A stretch of DNA of 64,000 bases, from NCBI GenBank assembly GCA_002007465.1, contig LNAC01000038.1:4571900-4635899 (forward strand), given 5' to 3'. Both the position numbers and the translations under genes were made by a program. Positions 10,851 to 22,235 of the stretch are shown here, piece by piece. The notes below the pieces were generated by a model. It did not search any database, was not told the DNA's origin, and saw only the letters and a list, made by a program, of their open reading frames with translations. Each line of letters starts with the position of its first letter. Positions within the stretch are counted from its first letter, which is position 1. Source of the DNA: Ailurus styani (taxonomy: Eukaryota; Chordata; Mammalia; Carnivora; Ailuridae).

Positions 10851-12620
10851 CGACGAAGACATATGGCAATTTCAACTTCTAGGTCAGGAGATTCATTTTT
10901 CTGTTCCCTGAAACAAAGACCACTAGCCCAGTCAAGCCTAATGGGAAAAGAAAGAAAAAAAATTGTTAGTGGCTTACTAGGAATAATAAAGACAGGAGCC
11001 ACTGAAATACCCAAGACTAGCGTGCTATGGTATTCTACTTTTATAAATGGGTTTTTCATCATATAAGATGGGCATCAATTTTTACATCACTGTTTTTGTT
11101 CCTTTGGATCAGATGACTTGAGACATATGGGAACTGCCAGAGAGAAGACAGTTTCTCTGAAAGACAAAAAAATAACACATTTTGCCATTGAAATAATTAT
11201 AGTTACTGAGCTCTTCTTATCTTTTTTTTTTAAATTAAGAACGGTCTCTTCCTCAACCTGAAAAATTTGGATAAAGGTAGGGTTGAAAATTTCTACTCAG
11301 GATAACAAAGAGTAGTCATTACAGGCTGTGGAAGAACTCATATTCAACAGCAGGTATGAGAATTAGATGGCTAACCTCTAACTTATTAGTCTTAGACATT
11401 ATCTTTGATGATGCCAGAGGTCTTTCTGAGGCTATACCATACCACTTCAGCTTCTTTGGTGGAGATATCCTCTTCCTGGTCACTCTACAGACCAAGACAA
11501 GAGAAATTTGTAAAACCTACATGGTGAGATGGGGGATAGTTTTTCAGATGCCTGGTGTGGAAGCGTAGCATTTACTTATTTACTATAAGGTGAAAATGGA
11601 TATTTTCAGGCAGTTGGGTTTGGACTTATTGGAATCAGCCACATGAGATTCATGATGGGCTTCAACAAGAGGTCCATGTGGTTCTCATTCTTTGAACAAA
11701 TGTCTGGAAATAAAGCTTCTCAAAGATAATGTGAAGCCATACCAATATGTTGCAGAGTGGAACCCAGTTGTGTCTGGCAGGAAGGATGGAAGAGGAAAAT
11801 TAAAGACATTGAAACAGGTGTGGATAGGGGATTATTGGGTTGGACATTCACCGGAGTCTGTTTGGTAAGCCTGAAGTAGTTAAGTTACGTTAAAGCGGAA
11901 ATGGTGGGTCAGTCCTTAACTGGCTCTTCCCAATTTGGTAAGCACATGACGATGTTGTCATTCTTTCTAGTGGTAGCCCTAATGATTATGCCTTCCAGGA
12001 AGGGTTGAATATCTTCTGTATATGTATCTAATTCCTTCTCTTCTAACCAAAGTATTGAACAGAGTGTCCTCCATGCGCTCTGTGTCTGTGTTGACATTAC
12101 TGGATATCCAAGTGGCCCTGAAAAGTTGAACACTCAGGCTCTTCCTGCCCCTTCCAAGGGTTTGCTTGCATGGATCCAGTCCTCTCTCTCATATCAGTCC
12201 ATGGTATGTATACAAGAAGCTCTCTCACATCTGAATATTTTCATAGATCAGCTTGTGCAGGGCAGTGTGTTAGGTAGTTGAGCCTTCAGAGGGGATCCCT
12301 GGAGTCCGGGAAGTCCATAATTATGGCAACCAGCTATGGAAAGTTGAAATGATTCTCTAAAACCTTCTTCCTATTTCAGGAGGATCATCTCAGTGGTAGT
12401 GTGTTCTGTGTATCCACTTGCCCATCTCCAGAGTAGCATTACCACCATGCTAGTCAAGATAGCTAGATCATCTGAGCTCTTTCTGGTACCTACAACCTGC
12501 CTCCTGCACAGAAATAATCTAGGCTTATCTGTAGGCTTTTTTATCTCCCTGCCTTCACCTGCCTCCCTTCCCTCTGTTCCCTACTATTTTTCCATTAGAA
12601 GTCCCTTTCACATATGGATG
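10851..12620 (-). mobile_element. possible upstream ERVL-derived or unknown sequence
   Basis: If the dUTPase fragment is part of a longer minus-strand ERVL copy, its pol 5' side would lie here. I could not confirm integrase or RT motifs in any minus frame, including the 74-aa frame at 11909-12133. The plus frames at 11356-11568 and 12393-12623 also match nothing I know. This is left as unassigned sequence, somewhat GC-richer than its surroundings. Confidence 0.25.
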
Positions 12621-14240
12621 TAAGTAAAACTATGCATTAGGAAATGACTATTTTACACCAGGATTCCTTATACAATGTGACTATCTGCACTGCAAATCAT
12701 TTTCAGGAAATTGACGAGCTACTAACACTACTTATGAAAAGATATATAAGGAATTTAACATATCAGGAAATTTAAGCAAAATTAAGGAAAATCAAGATTT
12801 ATATCTTCTGTTTGGTTTGGATTTCATCTTTACTGTTTGAGAAAAAAGAACTGCATTTAAAAAAAATGAACAAAAGCTTTTGTAGAATTCGATGATGTTG
12901 ATAACAATTTTGGAAGGTGGAATTAAATATTCCCATAAGTGATCGATACGCTATTTACCATAATCACAAAACATCACCTCTACAGACATATTATTTTGAA
13001 GACATATATCAATGAGTTTTATCAATATTCTGGTTTCTTTTTTGTAATGCCATATAATATGTATTGTTCTATCGGTCTGTCCTTTCAGAGGATTTTTATC
13101 TCTTGTTAGTTTTCAAGGATTTCCAGGTTCACAGCAGCTGACTTTTTATTACAAGTTTTATGACTCTAAAACCATTAGAAGAACATCAATGCTTCCCTAA
13201 ATTGGTTTTTTGGAGAAAATGTAATATGTTTGATGAATTAAAATAAAAAGATGGAAACATAGCAGCATATTGGATTACTTGTTAATTTTTCTCTCTCAAA
13301 TGTTTTATATTGAAGAGGATTGATTTGTGGAGTACATTTTCAAACCAATTTCACCTTTGTTTCTAGAAAAAACTACATTTTGTCCTAGAAAGCTATTGAC
13401 ATTTCATCAGAGGAAATAGATTCAGAATTGCTGCCTAGTAAAATCTTTCTTAGCGATAGTTCTCTATCTTTCACCAAAGACAATGCAATTGACCTTGGGT
13501 CAGAGGATAAAAAGCTGCCATTATGAAGTGGCAGAATAACTGGTTGTCTTCCTCTGCTCTGTTTTTGTCATCCCAGAGTTCTTTTGAGTCATGCTTTCAC
13601 ATAGAGGAGGAACTAATCCAATAACCACAACAACCTAAATTATACAATTACTTTGTCTTTGTCAATTTAGATTGGTAGGTTTATCAGAAATAAAAGCAGA
13701 ACTTCAAGCACATTCGGAGATCATGAGCATGAATGAAATAGAACTTAGAAGTATCTTGTCATTTAATATGTCACAAGTCAATTTTTTATACTTCAAATTG
13801 TTTATCTCTGGGCTCTACCTCATTTAAAAATAGGAGGCCAGAACCATTTAAATTCTAATAGTTGCACAATAGCAATTCACCAACGAAGCCATTAATTGTC
13901 TCTTTCCAAATAATTATTTGAAATAAAGTTCTTAAATGGAAAACGTATGACATCGAGTAAACATTTAATTCCTTCAAAGTGTGAGAAACAATTGTTTTAA
14001 GTACAGTCATTTCCATTATCACATTATATTGAATAATGAAGATCATGTGAATGCCTTGGAAGTTCTTATCTTCTTTTTAAGAAAACATAGATGTAAAATA
14101 ATTGTATAGTAAAATTTATAGTAATATAGAGATAAATGAAAGGGAACTATTAGGAGCAGAGGGTGTGGGTATATTTTCCATTTATTCTTTGGAAGCTACC
14201 GAGTTTAGCTAGATTTAAGGACATCTCAGACATTAAACAT
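12621..14240. other. no recognised feature
   Basis: AT-rich unique-looking sequence with no SINE in 1.6 kb. A slightly GC-richer part at 13400-13630 shows no open frame of note. No gene seen. Confidence 0.5.
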
Positions 14241-14243
14241 AGA

Positions 14244-14360
14244 AATGAGCCTTGGTTCTTGTCTCAACTGTGTCATTGATCAGTTGTGCAATCATGGACA
14301 GGCCACTTATTTTCCTGAATCTTTGCTTCTCATTCATTACGATGGAAGATTTAAACTATA
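14244..14360 (+). mobile_element. MIR fragment
   Basis: It follows the MIR 5'/core order: 'gagccttggttcttgtctcaa', 'tgtgcaatcatggacagg', 'ccacttattttcctgaatc', then a counterpart of the 'tctgtaaaatgg' core. Diverged, plus-oriented. The 81-aa frame over it is chance. Confidence 0.6.
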
Positions 14361-14609
14361 TTTCTTCCCCAAAGAGCCTTCTAGTTGTAATTATACCATT
14401 ACTTATTTTATTCTTGCTATATGAAGTAATTGAAATGTCTAGGTTTATTTTATTTGAAAAATGTATACCATTCGATCACTGTAAAAAAGTTCTCTGAAAT
14501 GAATATTAATATTTGATTTAGCACCTTTAGCATGCATCGGGGACTCCATTGGTGCTTGTAGCCAGCAGTTAGAGGTGGCATTATTTTGAAATACCTTGTG
14601 TCTATCTTC

Positions 14610-15125
14610 TACCCTATGACATGGCTTACTATATTGTGGCAGGAGAAAAATGTGGAAAAATTCCAAGGATGCCCAAATCCTAATCCCAGGAACTTGTAAA
14701 AATGTTAGTTTACATGCCAAAAGAGACTTTGCAAATATGATTAATTTAAGAATCTTGAGATGGCAATATATACTGGATTCCCCAGCTAGGACCAATGTAA
14801 TCCAAAGGTACTTATAAGCAAAAGAGGGAGGCAAGAGAATCAGAGAGAGATCATGGAAAGAGAGGTCAGACTGGTATTATTATTGGCTTTGAAGAAGGAA
14901 GCAGGCCACAGGCCAAGGAATCTGGGCAGTCTCTAGAAACTCAAAAAAGCAAGAGAATGGATTCCCTCTTAGAACCTCCAGAAGGAAACTGCAGGGTCAG
15001 TAACCTGTTGACACATTGTTAGTCATGCGAAACCCATTTTTGGCCTCTCACCTGTAAAAATGTACCATTTTAAGCCACTGTGGATGTGGTTATTTTTTGT
15101 GGCAGCAGCAATAAGAACGCAACAG
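14610..15125 (+). mobile_element. MaLR (MLT1-class) LTR
   Basis: The diagnostic phrases occur in order: 'cctaatcccaggaacttgta', 'aaaagagactttgcaaatatg', 'ttaagaatcttgagatggc', 'acttataagcaaaagaggga', 'ccaaggaatctgggcag', 'cctccagaaggaaactgc', 'ttttaagccactgtggatg', and 'gcagcagcaataagaac'. The ~510-bp length is that of a complete MaLR LTR. No second LTR is seen, so it is likely a solo LTR. The minus frame at 14445-14834 is an antisense shadow. Confidence 0.85.
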
Positions 15126-15377
15126 ACAAATCAAATATCAATCCAAGATTTCTTTTTGTTTCTGGCCTTTTTGGTTATAAAGATGGAATGACTGGGTCTG
15201 GTTGAGTGGAAGAAGAAGAAGATTGAAAGAGTAAGGTCCTAAGTTGAGTCATACATTTTATAAGATTGAAAGGCCTAGTAGATAGCCACATGAAAATGTT
15301 GTCTAAGTAATTGTATTCAACTTGATTTTGGAGGAGAAGCATATAACCATGGGAGTCATTAGGATATAGGCAGCCTT

Positions 15378-15553
15378 TAAAGATTTTTATTTATTTATTT
15401 GACAGAGAGAGAGAGGTTACAAGCAGGCAGAGAGGCAGGCAGAGAGAGGAGGAAGCAGGCTCCTTGCTGAGCATGGAGCCCCATGCGGGGCTCGATCCCA
15501 GGACCCTGAGCCGAAGGCAGAGGCTTTAACCCACTGAGCCACCCAGGCGCCCT
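15378..15553 (-). mobile_element. CAN-SINE, minus, slightly shortened
   Basis: Antisense element with the usual tail and head. The segment 'gggatcatgacct' is missing between the ccaggaccc and tgagccgaagg parts, an internal deletion of about 16 bp. The target-site duplication is imperfect: 'aggcagccttta' at 15368-15379 against 'aggcagcattta' at 15556-15567. Confidence 0.93.
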
Positions 15554-15567
15554 ACAGGCAGCATTTA

Positions 15568-16265
15568 AGACTCTAAAGCATGATTAGATCACTGAGGTCC
15601 TTAGTATGAAAGAGAAGAGGTGTCTTGAGCAAGCCAGGGTTGAGAGCTTGGGAATACGAAGAGGAAACAGAAAAGGAGTTTGAGAACGAGCAGCTGGTGG
15701 AGCAGGGGATTTACGAAGTGAATGAACGCTTTCAAGAATAATATAGTGATTCGTCAGCTGTGCCAAATACTGTTGATGAGTAACTTAGCAATGTGGAAAT
15801 TATGTGTTACCTTGGCAAAAATGTCCTTGAGCACAAAAACAAACGAACAAACAAATAGAAAACTTTAGAACACAGTCAAGATAATACAAGAGAAAAAAAG
15901 TATAGACACTTCTTAGGAAAGGGATATGAGTCAAAGTTTTGGTTTTTTTTTCCCCTTCTGAATATAGATAGATTACCATTTGTGTGCTATGGGAATGGTC
16001 CAGTTGATGATCCAAGAGGTGAAGGGATAATGGCTGGAATGATGCCACAAAGTAGGTGAGACAAGATGGTATCTACAGCACAACTGAAAAGATAAGTTTA
16101 AAGCATAATTGATCAAATACTTACAGAAAGTAAGGGAGATTCATGAACACAGTAGCTATTACAATTTTTTTGGTTCTCTTCTCTTATTAGATTTCTTTCC
16201 TAAATGATACCATTAATTCCTATGGATTTAAATATCATCTTAGCACAATGATTCCTGCAAGCATA
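15568..16265. other. no recognised feature
   Basis: Mixed AT-rich sequence with an (AAAC)n-like patch at 15835-15857. The two minus frames here (60 and 82 aa) match nothing I recognise. Confidence 0.45.
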
Positions 16266-16269
16266 GATC

Positions 16270-17320
16270 CAGAACAGAATGCTCTTTTGAGACTAAACCC
16301 ATACATCCAACTTTGCATTGACATTTCCAAATAGATGCCACATAGATTTCTCAAAATTATCTTGTCCAAAAAGTATCTCTATTTCCCACTTCAACTTCCC
16401 TTTCACCCAAATCTACTATCAGTTCTCCAACTTAACCTTCCTTAACTTAGCAAACACAGTCCACTTTGTTACTAAAGCTTGACCCTAAAAATCATGTCTA
16501 ATTTTCCATTCCCACCATGACCATCCTCACATCTTATCATTTAATAGCTTAACTTATCAAATCCATCTCCTAATTCGGCAACATAACTTTTGCCTCTTTT
16601 TTCCTTCATTCCTACTGCCAACACCTTACTTAGTCTTAGCTGAGGCCATCTCTCACCTCCATTATGTAACAGTCTCTTCATCAGATTAACTGGTTTCCTC
16701 TTCTTTGATCATGCCTTCCCCCAACACCTTGCAAAATAGGAAGTCTCCTAAAATGCATATTTAATTACATGCCTCTGCTTCTTACAGCATCTCAATGGCT
16801 TCTCATTGCTCCTAGAACTCTCTGAACTCTTTGCCATGGCCCTTGACTGTCTGTCCAATCTCTCTTTATTATTCTGCTCCAAACACAGAAAATGATTTTA
16901 AGTTCTTCATGCACAAGAAGGACTTTCCTTCCTTGGGGCCTTTGTACATGGTGTTTTCTCTGCCCGTAATATACCCCTCCCCAATCTTCACTTGACCATC
17001 ACCTCTTTTCTTGGGTTTTGGTACAAATGGCATCTCTTCAGTAAAAAGACTTCCCTCATCAGCCTATCGAAAGTAGGCTTTGCCTCTCCCATCCTTATTA
17101 TTCTCCATTTCAGTTCTTTATATGTTTTCGTCAAAGCATCAAAACTCCAGGCAGAATACATTATTAGTCTATTTAATTAAGAAACAAGGGATCCATGCAA
17201 CACCTTTCCTAGTAGAATGTAATCTTTATGAAAGAAGAAACCAAAATTCTGTTTTCCTTGTACAGTATCTAGCACAATTCTTCCTGCTTTGTAGGCATTC
17301 AAAGCATGTTAATTAAAAGA
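16270..17320 (+). mobile_element. L2 LINE 3' region
   Basis: The C/T-rich sequence carries the typical order of an ancient L2 3' end: 'atctcaatggcttctcattg', 'aactctttgccatggcc', 'ttccttggggcctttgtacatg', 'tgttttctctgcccg', 'aaatggcatctcttcagt', 'gacttccctcat', and finally 'agtatctagcacaattc' with 'taggcattcaaa'. It is plus-oriented. The plus frames at 16992-17180 and 17080-17316 are remnants or chance and not intact reverse transcriptase. Confidence 0.75.
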
Positions 17321-17324
17321 GAAC

Positions 17325-18855
17325 CAATAAATTCTACTTTAAAAGCTCATTAATATATTTTGTTGTATTTTTATAAAATATATTATTTAAAACAAAGTTG
17401 ATTTTTAAAATACATTAGTAAACTTTATTTAGCTGAGAATATCAACAGTTAAGTGTTATTTAACCTATGAAATATTTTATTACGTCCATGTGACTATGGA
17501 TAAAATGGCATAAATAGAATCAGTGAAATGATGCTCACATACTATAAATTAAAAGTGTTCATTTAATCAAAATTATAAAAGTAAAGCATAAATATATTTA
17601 TTTGATGTCATACACTTCAGTGGCTTTACTGGAATGAAAATAGTGCTTGAAGCAGAATAACAGACTGTCTTACATCTGTGAATCTTCAAGTTTTGACCAA
17701 TATCTGCATGGCTTGAGGCTGTTGGACATCTGGTAAGTTTCACTCCTGTATTTTGGCATATATTTCTTTGCTATGTTTGGGAAAAAAATAAATGCTTGCA
17801 ATGTGTGATTGAAATATTTATGAAAAATTCATTCTTGCCTGTTTTATTTTAACTCTTAATAGTTTTTCTCTCATTTTTTCTTTTAAATTGATGACAATAC
17901 AGATGAAATTAAAACTTTACTTTTTGTAGTCAATGCCCAAACATTGACAAAATAATTTTGTAAGCAGACAATTTAGAGATTTAAAAGAAAAATACTAAGT
18001 AGCAAACTATGTGATTTAAGCTGCTATTTTTTTTCTGTAGTTTTGGCATTTTGTTCTTATGACATATTTCTTTTTAGTTACCACAGGATGGAAAGAGTAA
18101 AAGAAGGAGGATTTGAGATTTAACTCGAATTTTTAAAACTGAGTAATCTCTTTCCCCCTTTCTAATTTTCTCCTAGTTTTACCTTTATTGTATAAGTTTC
18201 TATGCCATATACAGAACTCTAAGCATAGTCTCTTCCTGTAAGATTTTCACAGTCTTGTTCAAGATGAGACCTATGGAGATGTAACAAGGAAGACAATTCA
18301 GCAAGTGATAAATATCAGGGAAGCAGTTATCTCCCACAGCTCTGGCAGTGCTAAAATGCCCAAATGACAAAGAATTCAAGTCTTGAATAAATGGATTCAC
18401 TGTGCTCTCCCATGTCATGAACATTCTAGCTGATGCATGCAAAAACTGCCTTAATGACAGTGTGCCCATACATCCCAATTTACACCCATTGTCCAACCTA
18501 ACTATTAACAGCATCTCTTTTTACTCCCAAAATAACTGGTTTAAATGAGTTGGTCCTCCCATTTAATGCTTTCATGAGTGCAGGGGGTACAGCAGCAAAA
18601 GTAGGTTAAATTACCCTCGTGTCCTCCTATTTTCTGCCACTCCATGCAACACACACATCCTGCTCCTCCTCCCCCTCCCATTACCGCCCATATCTAGCTT
18701 AGCTCAGGGTGCAAAATGGCAATGAAAAGCTCACCTTCATTTCAGGAATTCACTCTTTAGGCATGAAGGGAAACCCTTTTCTTATGGAAGATCAAGACCT
18801 AACCTAGCAATTTTATCTTTTATATAAATCTGGCCTTTGAAAACAATTTTTTAAT
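17325..18855. other. no recognised feature
   Basis: AT-rich to 18.2 kb, then gradually more balanced. The minus frame 18200-18514 (104 aa) shows no domain or splice context that I recognise. No SINE in 1.5 kb. Confidence 0.45.
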
Positions 18856-18859
18856 GCTA

Positions 18860-19335
18860 TGTTACAGAGCCTGAAACGATTCCTTTGAGCTGCAACTCCT
18901 GCCATCCTGGTGGCAGACACAATTGCAACTGGCCCACCGTCACAGTCTCTGTACCCAGTCTCGCCGGGCTCGCTGTGATGCCTCCTGAACTCTCCGACCA
19001 TGCCCGCCTTCCGAACTCATCTCCCGTGTCCGGCTGCTCTTGGGCGCCGTCCTCCCACAACACACGTGTTTCAGCTCTTCTTTTATTATAACTCAGGTTC
19101 TCTCCATGTGTATATGGCCTTCTTTGTAAGTTGTGACACTGGCCTTGGGGAGCCCCTCTTGCCCTATGCCATCCAGGTTCCTGTGAAGTGCTGGAGACTT
19201 CCCGTCCCCTGAACAAATCACACCCGTTAGAAAGTCCCCGTCCCGTGAACAAATCACACCCGTTAGAAATTCCCCGTCCCCTGAACAAATCAGACCCGTT
19301 AGAAAGTCCGTTTATTATCAGAAGTTTCTCACATG
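18860..19335 (-). other. CpG/GC-rich block; candidate solo LTR or CpG island
   Basis: This is the only strongly CpG-rich stretch in the window (for example 'ctcgccgggctcgctg', 'catgcccgccttccg', 'gggcgccgtcctcc'). Read on the minus strand it can be bounded as TGTGAGAAAC...CTCTGTAACA (TG...CA). It holds three 36-bp repeats at the start and then a TATA-like 'ttataataaaag' (19079-19091 region), which would fit an LTR with U3 enhancer repeats. I find no clear 4-6-bp target duplication. The plus strand also offers a TATA-like box and an AATAAA near 19362, so orientation is not settled. A promoter-associated CpG island is the alternative. The 168-aa minus frame (18857-19363) crosses all of this. 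Confidence 0.5.
19199..19309. repeat. three tandem copies of a 36-bp unit
   Basis: The unit contains 'gaacaaatcacacccgttag' and starts its copies at 19211, 19247 and 19283, a period of exactly 36. Copies differ at only a few bases. Since 36 is divisible by 3, the minus-strand frame shows a matching 12-residue repeat, without implying that it is translated. Confidence 0.93.
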
Positions 19336-19765
19336 TATTGCTGCTCCTCCTCCTCTCCACCAAATAAAAAACAACTAGTGAGCCTCGGAAAAGTTTAAAA
19401 CGCCTTTAAAAATAAAGTGTTGGCAAATACAAGACCAGAGCCTTTGTTCACAATCCGTTTGGCTCCATTCCTAAATATCTAACTGCAAACATCCATTACC
19501 AGTCTATTTATCTATCAAATGATATATTTATCTATCTCAATGTGCAGTTTCTCCATGGTTTCCATGGCAATTGATCTTTGTTTCTGGATATTAGGGGAAC
19601 ATGAGGAAGGACGCGGATGCCAGCCTGTTGAAAAGAAGCATTCAGGAGCTCTGCCTGCCGACATCAGCACTTAGCACCAGTCACAGATGCTGGGGTAATA
19701 GCTGCCACTTTTGTATGGCCCCAAGGCAAAAGCACTTTGCTTCTTTGTGATTTCCCTTTAGGAAA

Positions 19766-19801
<36 letters not shown>

Positions 19802-20123
19802 GCTCTTTTTATGCCCTCTACCATGGACCAAACTCTTTGGATCTCCTGTTCGGTCAGTCTCCTTTCTACATTTTTCTATGCTGAAGGGTGATTTTTCTGA
19901 GGAAGCCATCATAACTGCAAACTCCGTTGGAGCCCCCAGATTCCCACGTGCTCTGAGGCGTTATTGAAAGTAACCAAGCATATAGAATTCACAGTCACAA
20001 GTCACAAATGCACCTCCCTCATCCAGTTTCCCTCTCAATCGAAACTTTGGTCCCTAAATTATTTCACTTATATTATCCCCTTCCCTGTTATAGCTTTGTG
20101 TTCTTGTATATGTCTACGGGTAA
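19336..20123. other. no gene; (A)12(TA)n microsatellite
   Basis: Non-repetitive except for A12 followed by (TA)n at 19763-19801, which is likely polymorphic. The section 19590-19730 is moderately GC-rich. The frames at 19664-19967 read through the TA repeat and are not genes. Confidence 0.5.
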
Positions 20124-20157
20124 CCAAGATTCACATTCTTTTTGTTTATTTTTTTAA

Positions 20158-20358
20158 AAAGATTTTATTTATTTATTTGACAGAGAGAGAGAGAGAGAGA
20201 GAGAGATCACAAGTAGGCAGAGAGGCAGGCAGAGAGAGAGGAGGAAACAGACTCCCTGCCGAGCAGGGAGCCTGATGAGGTCCTCGATCCCAGGACCCTG
20301 GGATCATGACCTGAGCCAAAGGCAGGGGCTTTAACCCACTGAGCCACCCAGGCACCCC
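20158..20358 (-). mobile_element. CAN-SINE inserted in the tail of another SINE
   Basis: Complete antisense element with a long GA tract (20182-20207). Both sides carry similar T-rich sequence (ctttttgtttatttttt and cttttgtttaatttttat), its probable target duplication, which is the T-rich tail of the SINE at 20380-20567. So this copy is the younger of the two. Confidence 0.93.
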
Positions 20359-20379
20359 CTTTTGTTTAATTTTTATTTA

Positions 20380-20567
20380 TTTATTTATTTTTATTTGACA
20401 CAGAGAGAGAGAGGGAGAGAGCAAGCACAAGCAGGGAGAGTGGCAAGCAGGAGAGAAGCAGGCTCCCCGCTGAGCAGGGAGCCTGACATGGGACTTGATC
20501 TCAGAACCCTGGGATCATGACCTGAGCCGAAGACAGATGCTTAACTGACCGAGCCACCCAGGTGCCC
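20380..20567 (-). mobile_element. CAN-SINE, older, host of a nested SINE
   Basis: Antisense element of the older subtype ('ttaactgaccgagccacccaggtgcccc'). Its target duplication brackets the pair: 'ccaagattcacattct' at 20124-20139 and 'ccaaggttcacattct' at 20568-20583 (one mismatch). This shows that the pair arose as one insertion followed by a second in its tail. Confidence 0.93.
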
Positions 20568-20583
20568 CCAAGGTTCACATTCT

Positions 20584-22100
20584 AAAATGAGGTTGTATCT
20601 GGATAATAATGTCACACTTGACTTTTTAATTCCTTAATTTTAAATTTAATCTATAGTGTGTGAAAAATTGACATTACTGGAGCCATTTTAAAATGGAGTT
20701 GGTGGGCTCATTGGCGAGAAACCACTTAAACCTTCTGTAAAAGGTTTACACAACAGTAAAAAAAATTCTGACTTCAAACACTATAGATTCATTGGGAACC
20801 TTTCCATTTTACACATGCAGGAACCGAAGCTCTGTTGTGACTCTAAATCCTTGTGTTTTGGTAAATTCTCATGTATTTTTTGGAGCACAAGCCAGAGGAA
20901 GTCATAACTACTGCCTTAAACCCTAACTTTATTAGGGGAGAATGGGCAGGGGAACAATGTGTATGCTTTGAGTGAGTTATTGTGACCTAGCTCACTTGGA
21001 AAGGGGTTGGACTGAAATCTAAAGATTTTGCTTTATTTTCAGATTTCAAAAACTGTTTTTCAATCCAGTCAGTTGGTCTTCCCTAACTTCATTCTTATTC
21101 TCCGCATCTCATTCTCTAGCCATCGTGGTGGTCTAGGCCAAAGCTCTAAAAGTTTGATATGATGTCAAGTTAATATTGGTATAATTGGGAAAGAGACATG
21201 CCAGAGAGAAGATGCAGCCTCTTAAAGATGTCTCTACCGTCTGTGTACACGCTTCACCTTCTAAAAGGCCAAGCTAATTCATAATTCATGTGTAAAAATT
21301 TCCAATACATAGTTTTCTGATTACTTAGTAGTAAGTTGCAATATTAAATTTCTATGAGATCAATGCTTTTGAAGCAGAAACTAAATCTTAAATGACAAAA
21401 CAGGAGTCTAAACATGCTTGTTTAAATAAGTAACTGAATAACTGTCCAAATTCAAACGACTGGATTAATTCATTGCACTTTGCTAGTTTATCTCTCCTGA
21501 AAACCAGGTCTTTGTTGGCCCCTAGGCAAAGATGGAGCATCTGTTGATGCAAGTTGTTGTCCATCTGGAGAAAATTGAAACTGTTATAGTTTAAGTACGT
21601 CCATGAAGTTGTTTATGTCACAAGCGTTACATAGTAATCCAGAAGATATTACCGTGGTCAATTCTAATTTTAAGAAAATGCAAGTATCTTCTGATAGTCT
21701 ACATTTTAAAATATTAACAGGATTGTGTACACTTAACCCTAAATCTTAAGTAAATGAATAGTTATTATACTTCTATTTGTAGTAAAACTATACTAATTTG
21801 TGCACATTTCAAGTATTATTATTACTTTGAAAAGAAATTATTTTAAAACTGTGGCATTTGACTTTCTATAAAAGACAACTGGATTTAGAAAATAGCAAAA
21901 AGGCTGAAATACACTTTCAGTTGTGAAAAAAAAGCATTTAAGAATTTTACCTAAATAAGCACTTTTAAATATGACTTCTCTTTGACATAAACTATAATCA
22001 TTTGTCCCTCAAAGGTTATTTAGAAATTTCATTGTTATATGCAATATACATTAACTCAGGATTCTTTTAAAATGTAGGTTTAAATGAAGTATTTGTAAAA
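20584..22100. other. no recognised feature
   Basis: Unique-looking AT-rich sequence without SINE, LTR or convincing frame. I see nothing to annotate. Confidence 0.45.
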
Positions 22101-22104
22101 AAAC

Positions 22105-22235
22105 CAGTAAAATACCAGGTGAGATATGAAAGTGTTGAGTCACTATTGTACACCCGAAACTAATATAACACTAGTTAACTAACTGGGATTTCAATAAAGG
22201 CTTCGAAAAATAAAGAAATAAAAACTAGTAAAGCA
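22105..22235 (+). mobile_element. L1 3'-end fragment
   Basis: The sequence 'attgtacacccgaaactaat', 'ataacactagttaactaact', 'gggatttcaataaaggctt' and an A-rich tail is the typical terminal 3' UTR of carnivore L1 elements. Only about 130 bp remain, consistent with 5' truncation during target-primed reverse transcription. Confidence 0.85.

Noticed and set aside
10787..11062. 91-aa minus frame as a candidate gene
   Set aside because: The recognisable dUTPase-like similarity is in another reading frame of the same strand; this frame is the frameshifted shadow of an ERVL remnant.
14445..14834. 129-aa minus frame
   Set aside because: It is antisense to a MaLR LTR and its flank; the LTR explains the sequence.
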